Translations under genes and position numbers: made by a program
The notes under the pieces: generated by a model
What the model saw: only the letters and a program-made list of their open reading frames with translations
What the model was told of the DNA's origin: nothing
The model's database searches: none
From: Deltaproteobacteria bacterium
GTDB taxonomy: Bacteria > Desulfobacterota > Dissulfuribacteria > Dissulfuribacterales > DYLC01
Assembly (NCBI GenBank): GCA_028695735.1
Contig: JAQVIJ010000005.1
Location: forward strand, 62,001 to 126,000
Length of the DNA: 64,000 bases
Direction: 5' to 3'
Shown: in pieces, positions 10,408 to 17,772 of the stretch
How the letters are laid out: every line of letters starts with the position of its first letter
Position numbering within the stretch: position 1 is the first letter of the stretch

Positions 10408-10415
10408 TCTTGCCG

Positions 10416-10985
10416 ATGAAGATAGTGTTTTTGGACAGAGATGGAGTGATAAATGAGGAAGTGGGGTATCTCTCCTCCCTTCAGGACCTTCAAATCATTC
10501 CAGGGGCTGTTCAGGCCGTTAAGCTTCTAAATGACTGTGGCTTTCAAGTGGTGGTGGTGACCAATCAATCGGGTGTCGCCAGGGGCTTTTTTGAAGAATT
10601 CCAGGTTCAGGCCCTGCATCAGGCATTAAATCAGATGCTTGCCGCAGAAGGTGCCCGTGTAACAGGCTGGTATTATTGCCCTCACCACCCCACAGAGGGC
10701 AGGCCACCTTATAACATTCCATGTGACTGCAGAAAACCAGGCCCTGGCCTTGTGAAAAGGGCGTGTGAGGAATTGGGGCTTGTGCCGCAAGTGAGTTTTG
10801 TGGTGGGCGATACCTGGCGGGATATGGAACTGGCATTAAATGTTCAGGCCGTGCCTGTCCTGGTGCGCACAGGCCATGGACAAAGGACATTAAATGCCCT
10901 AACGCAAGACCAGCTCAAGCTCATCGGTTATGTGGCTAAGGACCTGCTGGAGGCAGCTCAATGGATATGCGGCTATAAGGCCTGA
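10416..10985 (+). CDS. gmhB: D-glycero-D-manno-heptose 1,7-bisphosphate 7-phosphatase
   Basis: HAD-superfamily phosphatase of ADP-heptose synthesis for the LPS inner core. It shows the DXD nucleophile motif FLDRDGVINEEVGY, the motif VTNQSGVARG, the zinc-binding loop with CPHH and CDC typical of GmhB, and a final VGDTWRDME. I chose ATG 10416 over the in-frame TTG at 10410; neither has a good ribosome site, and translation is probably coupled to the methyltransferase ending 9 bp earlier. Its last 50 bp overlap the 3' end of the opposing LD-carboxypeptidase gene. Confidence 0.9.
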   Translation: MKIVFLDRDGVINEEVGYLSSLQDLQIIPGAVQAVKLLNDCGFQVVVVTNQSGVARGFFEEFQVQALHQALNQMLAAEGARVTGWYYCPHHPTEGRPPYNIPCDCRKPGPGLVKRACEELGLVPQVSFVVGDTWRDMELALNVQAVPVLVRTGHGQRTLNALTQDQLKLIGYVAKDLLEAAQWICGYKA

Positions 10986-11835
10986 GTTCCCCTGTTTCGC
11001 CCTGAATTTCGTATTTCATTCCCAGAATAAACGGCATATTGCGTGTGCCATGGCCTACGGGCAGATTCCAAATGACGGGTATGCCCAGGTCCTGCAAACG
11101 GTCTAAAAGCAGGGCCTTGAGCTGTTGCTCGTCAATGCCTGTGTGCAGTATTTCGCCTACTGCTATGCCGGCCAGCCTGGAGAGCCTGTCTGCGAGCCTC
11201 AAGTGTGTCAACATGCGGTCTATGCGGTAGAGGGCCTCGTTGTGGTCTTCTATCACTAAAATCGCCTGGTCCCACGGCGGTTCAAAGGTGGTTCCCAGGG
11301 TATGAAGAAGGCAGGTGAGGTTCCCTCCTATGAGATGACCCCTGGCCGTGCCTGCGAGCAGTGGTTGGCCCAAAAGGCTTGGGGGCTCGTGATGAATAAG
11401 AAGGCGCTTAACGGCCTCAATGGAGGGAGTATCGGTCTTGATGAGGGTGGTGAGCAATGGGCCGTGAATCAGCACGGGCCAATGCAGGTTTAAGAGGGCC
11501 GAGTGCAGAAAGGTGACATCGCTAAAGCCCATCAAAGGGTTTTTGCGAGGCGCATGGGCCAAGGCATGCCAATCCACATGAGTGAGCCACCTCAAGGAGC
11601 CGTAGCCGCCCCTCATGGCCCAGACCAGGTCTATTTCATCAGTGGTCATCAGGTGTTGAAACAGTTGAGCCTGCTCTGTGTCCTCCTGTGCCAGATAAGA
11701 AAAGGGCGCCGTGGCCTCGTCTTTTGAAAAACAGGTGATGCTGGCAGTGGAAAGAAGGCGTCTTAAGAGCTCTATGCCGCCTTGCATCTTTGCCGAGTCT
11801 GGCGGGCTGGATGGGCTGAAGGCCGCTATTTTCAT
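10936..11835 (-). CDS. LD-carboxypeptidase (peptidase S66, LdcA-like)
   Basis: Predicted to remove the terminal D-alanine from murein tetrapeptides during cell-wall recycling. Family hallmarks are MRGGYGSLR near residue 74, the nucleophile Ser in MGFSDVT, a Glu in LVIEDHNEALYRID and the His in LPVGHGTRNMP, giving the Ser-Glu-His triad. At 299 aa it is normal and has no signal peptide, so it acts in the cytoplasm. The ATG overlaps the stop of the upstream lipoprotein gene by 4 bp, making it the last gene of the minus-strand envelope operon. Confidence 0.9.
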   Translation of the reverse strand: MKIAAFSPSSPPDSAKMQGGIELLRRLLSTASITCFSKDEATAPFSYLAQEDTEQAQLFQHLMTTDEIDLVWAMRGGYGSLRWLTHVDWHALAHAPRKNPLMGFSDVTFLHSALLNLHWPVLIHGPLLTTLIKTDTPSIEAVKRLLIHHEPPSLLGQPLLAGTARGHLIGGNLTCLLHTLGTTFEPPWDQAILVIEDHNEALYRIDRMLTHLRLADRLSRLAGIAVGEILHTGIDEQQLKALLLDRLQDLGIPVIWNLPVGHGTRNMPFILGMKYEIQGETGELRPYSRISIELPPAGP

Positions 11836-12485
11836 GGCAAGGGTGCGCCTGTCTCCTGGCTTGAGATCACATCCGCCATCTTGTGAACGATGGCGGCAAG
11901 GCCCTCTGTTATGGTGGGGGCCTCACGGTAATCCCGAGGGAAGAGGATGTCGTGGCCTCGGTGAAGGGGAATGAGGTCTGCCTCGCCATAGATGTGCCAG
12001 AGAGTGGCGTCGTCCGCAAGTCGAATGAGTTTCAAGTCCAGGGCCACCCAGCCTCTGGAGTTGCCTGCCGGCGCCAGAAAGGACGGCGCGCTGATCTCCA
12101 TGAGATAGTGAAAGCCGCGGTCCTTAAGTGCGGCCCTTGAAATCCCCTTTTCCAAGTCCCTGTGCTGCTCCAGGACCTGAAATATGCGGCGCTGAAGAAA
12201 GATGTCCTGCACTATTCCAGCATAGCTCACAGTCAATGCCTTGTCGTAGCGCTGTGGCAGGTAGAGGGGAGTCAGATAGGTGTTTTGTTTGCCCAATCCC
12301 AGGGGGCGTTGAGGCTGAATATAGACCTGTAGGTTTACATCAGGCAGGCGGCCCATGTCGTTTTGAGGAAAGTTGGGCGGCTGCAGAAAGGGTGGCTGGC
12401 TGCAGGCAATCAACAAGGCCAGCAGAAAAAGGGAAGGCACTTGCCGAAGCATGAAAATGGGTTTTATGGGGTTTTTTTGAGACAT
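11832..12485 (-). CDS. Predicted lipoprotein, unknown function
   Basis: 217 aa with an N-terminal hydrophobic stretch ending in the lipobox LLIAC, so it is probably lipid-anchored after cleavage near residue 27. The body alternates strands and helices and is rich in short motifs such as LKDRGFHYLMEIS and WVALDLKLIRLADDATLWH, which recall periplasmic CsgG/LpoB-like folds; that comparison is inference. Start uncertain: ATG 12485 is taken, ATG 12452 also possible, neither with a ribosome site. A small palindrome GTGCTACTATAGCAC lies just upstream (12487-12501). Its stop overlaps the LD-carboxypeptidase start. Confidence 0.75.
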   Translation of the reverse strand: MSQKNPIKPIFMLRQVPSLFLLALLIACSQPPFLQPPNFPQNDMGRLPDVNLQVYIQPQRPLGLGKQNTYLTPLYLPQRYDKALTVSYAGIVQDIFLQRRIFQVLEQHRDLEKGISRAALKDRGFHYLMEISAPSFLAPAGNSRGWVALDLKLIRLADDATLWHIYGEADLIPLHRGHDILFPRDYREAPTITEGLAAIVHKMADVISSQETGAPLP

Positions 12486-12524
12486 AGTGCTACTATAGCA
12501 CCGTTTTTTTATGACTTCCAGGTG

Positions 12525-13124
12525 TTATTTGGGGAGTTTGTCATAGGCAGTGGGCGCCACCTGGCTTAATCCGGAGAGCAGGGTGTCGATGTCAGGCGTT
12601 CGAATCAGTTCATTATTGGCCACTGCCACAATGCGGTGAGTGCGCATGTCCAAAAGCCTCACCGAGACGGCGATTGACCGTTCTCCCACGGAATATGTGC
12701 CTGTGAGGGCATAGGCTGTGTCCACATAGCCTTTGAGCTCGGCGCTGTCGCGGCTCAAAATGATTTCACCTGTAGTTGGGTGCACAGAGACGGCACCTGT
12801 GTTTCTCAGCTCAGTGACCGCCATGCCTGCCTTGACCAATTCATTGCCCATGCCCTCTGCCAAAAGCCTGCCCAGGCTGTCGGTCTTTTTGAGGTCGTCC
12901 AGACGCACAAAGGTGGTGATGATGCAGGTGGAGGAACGGGCTGCCTCGTCTTGCAGATTGGCCAGCAGCTCCTGTGCCAGCTCTCTTGTGATATCAAAGA
13001 CAGAGGCATGGGAATAAAGCGGATGCGGGGCCTGGGATTGGCGCAGGGAGACCGCCTTCATTTCACAGGCGGTAAGCCCTACCAGCCACAGAGAGAGAAT
13101 CAATACCGGAATACAGTGTTTCAT
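12525..13124 (-). CDS. FlgO-like lipoprotein (paralogue 1)
   Basis: Signal peptide and lipobox LVGLTAC at residues ~14-20 predict an outer-membrane or periplasmic lipoprotein. The body resembles the FlgO domain: a Thr-Phe-Val core (TTFVRLDDLKKTDSLGRLL), then LVKAGMAVTELRNTG and LSRDSAELKGYVDTAYALTGTY, and finally RLLDMRTHRIVAVANNEL. FlgO proteins in Vibrio help assemble outer flagellar structures, but no flagellar gene is in this window. The ATG at 13124 is used because it opens directly on the signal peptide; an upstream in-frame ATG would run into the neighbouring gene. The next gene, 7 bp upstream, encodes a second protein of the same fold. Confidence 0.75.
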   Translation of the reverse strand: MKHCIPVLILSLWLVGLTACEMKAVSLRQSQAPHPLYSHASVFDITRELAQELLANLQDEAARSSTCIITTFVRLDDLKKTDSLGRLLAEGMGNELVKAGMAVTELRNTGAVSVHPTTGEIILSRDSAELKGYVDTAYALTGTYSVGERSIAVSVRLLDMRTHRIVAVANNELIRTPDIDTLLSGLSQVAPTAYDKLPK

Positions 13125-13131
13125 ATGAATG

Positions 13132-13911
13132 TCAGCTGTGCCTTGTGCGTGAAGTGGTTGAGGTGCGCTGCTTGGATGTCCTGATGGCCGGTTTTGTGTT
13201 TGCATTGTCTAAGGCAGGCTTGGCCTCCTGTACAGTGGGCGCAGGCTCGGTGACAGCAGCGGGCTGCACTACAGGAGTGGGCTCACCTAAGCCTTTTATG
13301 GCTATGCGTGCCGGCGGCGCCAAATCAGGTATGGAGGCGTGTTGCAGCAGGTCGGCTATCAGGCCGTCTTTCCGCAGGATTGTCATGCCTGAGGAATGCA
13401 CCAGTTGATTGGAGTCCACTATGCGGGCATTTACCATGACATAGCGGTCTTTTATCATATAGGTGCCCACCAGCACCAGCCCTGCAGGAGTGGATTTGGA
13501 AATCTCCTTGCTGTCGCGAGATAGGGAGTATTCGCCGAAGCCCTCACGGGTCATGATGCTGTTGGTCTTTCGATACTCCATCACATTGAAGCTGGCCCTT
13601 TGAAGCTCGCCTATGAGCTGTTCGGCGATGTAGCGCCCAAAGGGAGATGTCTTATAGAGGTGGTTTACATCCACAAAGGTGGTCACTGCAACGGGTTCAG
13701 CCGGTGTCATACCGTATCTGTAATTTTTTACCAATTGTTCCGCTAAGTTGTGTATCTGTAGGTTGAGATGGGACGCCTCGTCGATCATAACGGCCTTTTC
13801 CATCTGAACAGGCTGAACGACCTGTTCAGATGCTGGTGCGTCCTGAGCCGAAGATACACAGGGGGTTAGAATACAGAGACAGGCTATGTATGCACTGAGA
13901 TGTCTTTTCAT
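13132..13911 (-). CDS. FlgO-like exported protein (paralogue 2)
   Basis: 259 aa with a Sec signal peptide (cleavage expected near SSA-QDA, residues 20-23) and no lipobox. Residues ~55-190 parallel the adjacent FlgO-like lipoprotein: VTTFVDVNHLYKTSPFGRYI, then a LSRDSKEI segment and GLVLVGTYMIKDRYVMVNARIVD. The C-terminal 60 residues are Pro/Thr/Ala-rich and end in a basic Ser/Thr/Arg tail, likely disordered. The two genes look like an ancient tandem duplication. The function is unknown; a FlgO-type envelope assembly role is inferred from fold resemblance. Confidence 0.75.
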   Translation of the reverse strand: MKRHLSAYIACLCILTPCVSSAQDAPASEQVVQPVQMEKAVMIDEASHLNLQIHNLAEQLVKNYRYGMTPAEPVAVTTFVDVNHLYKTSPFGRYIAEQLIGELQRASFNVMEYRKTNSIMTREGFGEYSLSRDSKEISKSTPAGLVLVGTYMIKDRYVMVNARIVDSNQLVHSSGMTILRKDGLIADLLQHASIPDLAPPARIAIKGLGEPTPVVQPAAVTEPAPTVQEAKPALDNANTKPAIRTSKQRTSTTSRTRHS

Positions 13912-13914
13912 GGC

Positions 13915-14181
13915 TTACTCCTGGATTTTAAACGGCAGAGGCTGATAGATGTGGGTATCGGAGCTGTCGGTCTCTATGACCTGTATTTTAGGGGCATCGT
14001 ATCTCTTGAGCACATAATAGGTGGGTTGGGGAGTATTGGGTTGCGGAGCGCTGCAGGGTATCACTACCTGTGTCCGTTGAAAGGGATTTTTGCAGGAGAT
14101 GTCCAGAAGGGATAGATTGCAGCATCCTGCGCACAGAAATGTGGCGCCGCACACCATGGGAATCCAGAGCTTCTTTTGCAT
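13915..14181 (-). CDS. Small predicted lipoprotein, 88 aa
   Basis: Begins with a short basic N terminus, hydrophobic stretch and lipobox LCAGC, so lipidation near residue 20 is likely. The mature part has two further cysteines and a Pro/Gln/Thr-rich middle with PQPNTPQPTYYVLKRY. AGAGAGGA lies 9-10 nt before the ATG. It is the first gene of the minus-strand envelope operon and stops 3 bp before the next start. No family recognised. The operon probably starts in the 183-bp gap shared with the divergent livF-like gene. Confidence 0.65.
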   Translation of the reverse strand: MQKKLWIPMVCGATFLCAGCCNLSLLDISCKNPFQRTQVVIPCSAPQPNTPQPTYYVLKRYDAPKIQVIETDSSDTHIYQPLPFKIQE

Positions 14182-14364
14182 ATTGGGCTGTCCTCTCTTT
14201 CCTTCGTCTTTTGAAGGAATCTATCGGCAGGTTGCGAGGGTTGCTTAAATTCCCTGCCGGCATATTTTCAGACCACAATGCCACGGAAATTGGTTCGGCC
14301 TTTGCCTTGTAAAACTTGTAAAATATGTCCTTCTTTGCTAACATCTCACACAAAGAGAATTGCC

Positions 14365-15105
14365 ATGCTTCAAATCAAGAATCTCAACACATATTACTCA
14401 TCCATCGCCATCTTGCGGCATCTGTCCCTGCATGTCAGGCAGGGTGAGATAGTCTGTCTCATCGGTGCAAACGGCGCGGGTAAGACCACCCTGCTTCGCA
14501 CCATCTCCGGGCTTGTGCCGTCCAGCCAAGGTGAGATATTGTACCAGGGCAAGGGGCTTTTGGGGCTTGCCCCGGATGTCATCGTGAAAATGGGCATAGG
14601 GCATTCACCTGAAGGCAGACAGGTCTTTGCGCCCCTCACTGTGATGGAAAACCTGGAACTCGGGGCATATCATCGTTTTGGAAGGGCTGAAAAGCCGGAG
14701 ATTCAAGGGGATTTTGAAAGGGTTTTTCAGCTGTTCCCAAGGCTCTATGAGCGCAGAAGACAGATCGCAGGCACTCTGAGCGGAGGAGAGCAGCAGATGC
14801 TGGCCATAGGCCGTGCCTTTATGGCCCGTCCCAAGCTGCTTTTATTGGATGAGCCCTCTCTTGGGCTGGCACCCAAGCTGGTAGAGGGCATCTTTCAGGC
14901 CATTATAACCCTGAATCAGGAAGAGGGGCTGACCATCCTGATAGTGGAGCAAAACGCCCGTCGAGTGTTGGAGATGTCTCATCGTGGTTATGTACTGGAG
15001 ACAGGCCGAATAGTGCTGCAGGGAAGCGCCCGGGATCTGCGGGACGATCCTGATGTGCAGCGGGCATATCTGGGCAAGGATTACGCACAAGTGGCGGAGA
15101 GATGA
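14365..15105 (+). CDS. livF: LivF-type ABC transporter ATPase, orphan
   Basis: 246-aa ATPase of the branched-chain amino acid transporter family. It has Walker A GANGAGKT (~residues 34-41), signature LSGGEQQ (~137), Walker B LLLLDEP and the LivF-specific EGRQVFAPLTVMENL. ATG 14365 begins the conserved MLQIKNL; the in-frame ATG at 14278 would add 29 residues not seen in the family. Permease, binding protein and LivG genes are absent within 14 kb upstream and downstream, so either they are elsewhere or this ATPase serves another system. It is followed after 45 bp by a PaaK-like gene, a pairing I have seen in liv clusters of Desulfobacterota. Confidence 0.88.
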   Translation: MLQIKNLNTYYSSIAILRHLSLHVRQGEIVCLIGANGAGKTTLLRTISGLVPSSQGEILYQGKGLLGLAPDVIVKMGIGHSPEGRQVFAPLTVMENLELGAYHRFGRAEKPEIQGDFERVFQLFPRLYERRRQIAGTLSGGEQQMLAIGRAFMARPKLLLLDEPSLGLAPKLVEGIFQAIITLNQEEGLTILIVEQNARRVLEMSHRGYVLETGRIVLQGSARDLRDDPDVQRAYLGKDYAQVAER

Positions 15106-15150
15106 AGCTTGTGGTGGCCGGCCATGTGCCTGCCAGGAAGAGGGAATGAT

Positions 15151-16455
15151 ATGAATACCATAGAATACACCCCATTAAATGAGCTGTTGCAGTTACAGGT
15201 GGAGTTGCTTCAGAGTACCTTGAACCGTGTCTATAATCGCGTGCCATCATATCGAAAGGCCATGGACGCCCTGAAATGCACGCCTGAGGCCGTGACCTCC
15301 CTGGCTGATCTTGCCAGACTGCCCTTTACTACACGTGAGGACCTGACGGCCAATTATCCCTACGGCCAGTTTGCGGTGCCCCTGCGGGACATCATTCGTC
15401 TGCACACCCTGAGCTGCGGCGTCTCCAACCCCATAGTCATGGGCTATACGAAACAGGATGTGGCCCATCGTCAGGGGCTTACCTGTAGATTTCTTTCGGC
15501 GTCAGGCGTTACTGCCGACGATATCGTTCAGATATGTCTGGACCCTGGTATGGCCTTCCTTGCCCAGGAGTTGAAGGAGGCGGCCGAGGCCATGGGGGCA
15601 TTGGTCATTCCACCGGAGCCCATGGCCGTTCAGGAGCGTCTGCGTATTTTGGCGGACTTCAAGACCTCCACCCTCATTACGTTTTCGTCTTATTTACAGT
15701 ATCTGTTTGCTGAGCTGGCGGAAAGCGGTATGCATCTGGCCAATCTGTCCCTGAAGCGGGTGGTGCTGCTGGATGAACATCTGGATATGGACGCCCGAGA
15801 GGAGATGGAGCGGGAATTTGCAGTGGATATCCTGTGTGGACACGGAATTCTGGAGGCAGTCGGGCCTGTCATGGCCTATGAGTGCGAGAAGAGAAACGGG
15901 CTGCATCTGGCCATGGATCACCTCATAGCCGAGGTGGTGCATCCTGCCACAGGGGCCGTGCTGCCTTCCGGTGAAAAGGGTGAACTGGTGATCACCACTT
16001 TGACCACCAAGGCCAATCCCCTTATCCGTTTCCGTACAGGCGAGCTGACCCGCATTCTTGCCGAGCCCTGTGTCTGCGGCAGGACCACCTGGCGCATGGA
16101 GCCCGTTTATGAGCGGACGGACGGCCTGGTGCAGGTGCGCGGGTTGAACATCTCCCTGGACCAGGTGGAGGCCTTTGTAAGGCATGGTTTGGCACGCCTG
16201 AGTCGTGGCCAGGTGTCAAAGGCTGTGCCCCATGTGATGGCAGTGAGAAAGGAGCGTTTTCTGGAGCGGCTGGAGCTGTGGATCGCCATTACGGACGAGT
16301 TTTTTGCAGGAAGCCTGCCCTTGTTGCATGATTGGCTGCGAGAGATGGAGATGGATTTTGAGGATGCCTTTGGCCTGGCCTGTCGCATGAGGCCGGTGGA
16401 GCTCTGCACACTTCAGCCATATCTGAATCAGGGTTTGCGTGTGGTGTACTTATAA
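15151..16455 (+). CDS. Phenylacetate-CoA ligase-like protein with degenerate nucleotide loop
   Basis: 434 aa, aligned along its length with PaaK-type acyl-CoA ligases: N-terminal NRVPSYRKAMDA and LPFTTREDLTANYPYG, central RFRTGELTRI, and C-terminal VQVRGLNISLDQVE. Two catalytic motifs are unusual. The Ser/Thr/Gly phosphate loop, normally like SGTTGKPT, reads SCGVSNPIV (residues 88-96). The adenine-binding motif, normally YGLSE, reads GHGILE. The acid may therefore differ, or the protein may not adenylate. GGAAGAGGGA precedes ATG 15151. Probably co-transcribed with the LivF-type gene. Family assignment is secure, activity is not. Confidence 0.82.
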   Translation: MNTIEYTPLNELLQLQVELLQSTLNRVYNRVPSYRKAMDALKCTPEAVTSLADLARLPFTTREDLTANYPYGQFAVPLRDIIRLHTLSCGVSNPIVMGYTKQDVAHRQGLTCRFLSASGVTADDIVQICLDPGMAFLAQELKEAAEAMGALVIPPEPMAVQERLRILADFKTSTLITFSSYLQYLFAELAESGMHLANLSLKRVVLLDEHLDMDAREEMEREFAVDILCGHGILEAVGPVMAYECEKRNGLHLAMDHLIAEVVHPATGAVLPSGEKGELVITTLTTKANPLIRFRTGELTRILAEPCVCGRTTWRMEPVYERTDGLVQVRGLNISLDQVEAFVRHGLARLSRGQVSKAVPHVMAVRKERFLERLELWIAITDEFFAGSLPLLHDWLREMEMDFEDAFGLACRMRPVELCTLQPYLNQGLRVVYL

Positions 16456-16465
16456 GAGGGGTGCC

Positions 16466-17044
16466 ATGCGCCTTTTGCTGCACATCTGCTGCGGTCCCTG
16501 CCTGCTTTTCCCCATCAAACGCCTAAAGGAACTGGCCATGCCAGTCACGGGTTTCTTTTACAATCCCAACATACACCCATACATGGAATACGAAAGGCGT
16601 ATAGAGGCACTTCAGACTGTGGCACGGCTTCATGACCTGCCTGTAATCTACAGCGAAAAGGGCTATGGTCTCAGGTCGTGGTTGCAGTCAGTGGCAGGGA
16701 ATATGGATTTTGGAAAGAGGTGTTTGGGCTGCTATGAAATGCGGCTCCTGGAGACGGCCAAACATGCCAAAGTGAAGGGTTTTACTCACTTCAGCACCAC
16801 CCTGCTTTACAGCCGTTACCAGAACCATGAGGCCATTTGCAGAATCGCAGAGGAGGTGGCACAGAAGACAGGGATTGAGTTTTATTATGAGGACTTTCGA
16901 AGGGGCTGGCAGGAAGGCCAGGAGATGGCAAAAGAGCTGGGTATCTACCGCCAGGCCTATTGCGGTTGTGTCTTAAGCGAGGAAGAGCGCTATGAAAAGA
17001 GGAGATTGCGGCTTGAGAAGGGATTGAGGCCGGACAATCCCTAA
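16466..17044 (+). CDS. queH: Epoxyqueuosine reductase QueH
   Basis: Last step of queuosine tRNA modification, reducing epoxyqueuosine. The N terminus carries HICCGPC (Cys8, Cys9, Cys12), followed by RCLGCYEMR and a late YCGCV, the cysteine pattern of the iron-sulphur QueH (DUF208) family rather than the cobalamin enzyme QueG. 192 aa fits. GAGGGG precedes ATG 16466; upstream codons in frame overlap the previous gene and are ignored. It converges with cmk, overlapping its stop by 4 bp. Queuosine would modify GUN-anticodon tRNAs, not the tRNA-Gln found in this window. Confidence 0.92.
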   Translation: MRLLLHICCGPCLLFPIKRLKELAMPVTGFFYNPNIHPYMEYERRIEALQTVARLHDLPVIYSEKGYGLRSWLQSVAGNMDFGKRCLGCYEMRLLETAKHAKVKGFTHFSTTLLYSRYQNHEAICRIAEEVAQKTGIEFYYEDFRRGWQEGQEMAKELGIYRQAYCGCVLSEEERYEKRRLRLEKGLRPDNP

Positions 17045-17745
17045 GAAAGCGTTGAAAAATTAGCCATGCGCTGTCTTGCATGCTCATACATGGTGTTTAC
17101 AACCTCTTCTACGCCCATATAAGAGCTGTCCACCAAAATGGCATCGGGTGCCATTTTCAAGGGTGCAATCTCTCGTGAGCTGTCCGCCCTGTCCCTTTCC
17201 TGTATCTCTTTTAGAACCTCTTCAAGTGTCTTTTCAATGCCTTGCTCTCTTAGTTGCAGCCACCTTCTTCGGGCTCGAATCTCCGGTTTCGCAGTGAGAA
17301 AGAACTTGCATTGTGCATCGGGAAAGACCACAGTGCCCATATCCCTGCCCTCGGCCACCAGGTCTGTGCTCTGGGCGATTTTGCGCTGGAGTTCAGTGAG
17401 TTTTTGCCTGACGTACGCAAACTGCGAGATAAATGAGGCCGCCATGCCCACCTCCGGCCTACGAATGGCCTGAGAGACCTCCTCGCCGTTCAGCCGCACT
17501 CGTTTTTCGTCCATTTCAATCTCGATTCCTGCAAGGAGCAGTTGCAACCTGTCTTCGAGGTGTTTTTTTGCTATATTTCCCGAAAGCTCAAATCCCTGTT
17601 TCAATGCGTGCAGGCTGACCGCCCGGTACATGGCGCCTGTATCCAGCCTGGTGAAGCCAAGACGTCTTGCCAAAAGGCTGCTCACCACACCCTTTCCTGC
17701 CCCGGCCGGGCCGTCTATGGTGATGGTACAATGTTTTTTGTGCAT
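17041..17745 (-). CDS. cmk: Cytidylate kinase
   Basis: Phosphorylates CMP and dCMP. The P-loop IDGPAGAGKG starts at residue ~10, followed by RLDTGAMYRAVSL. The CMP-binding region includes AEGRDMGTVVFPDAQCKFFLTA, and the lid has RRRWLQL. 234 aa is typical of bacterial Cmk. It lies 27 bp downstream of the hybrid histidine kinase on the same strand and may be read through from it. Ends converge with queH. Confidence 0.93.
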   Translation of the reverse strand: MHKKHCTITIDGPAGAGKGVVSSLLARRLGFTRLDTGAMYRAVSLHALKQGFELSGNIAKKHLEDRLQLLLAGIEIEMDEKRVRLNGEEVSQAIRRPEVGMAASFISQFAYVRQKLTELQRKIAQSTDLVAEGRDMGTVVFPDAQCKFFLTAKPEIRARRRWLQLREQGIEKTLEEVLKEIQERDRADSSREIAPLKMAPDAILVDSSYMGVEEVVNTMYEHARQRMANFSTLS

Positions 17746-17772
17746 GTCCTATGGCTGTTAAGGCGTGTTTTT

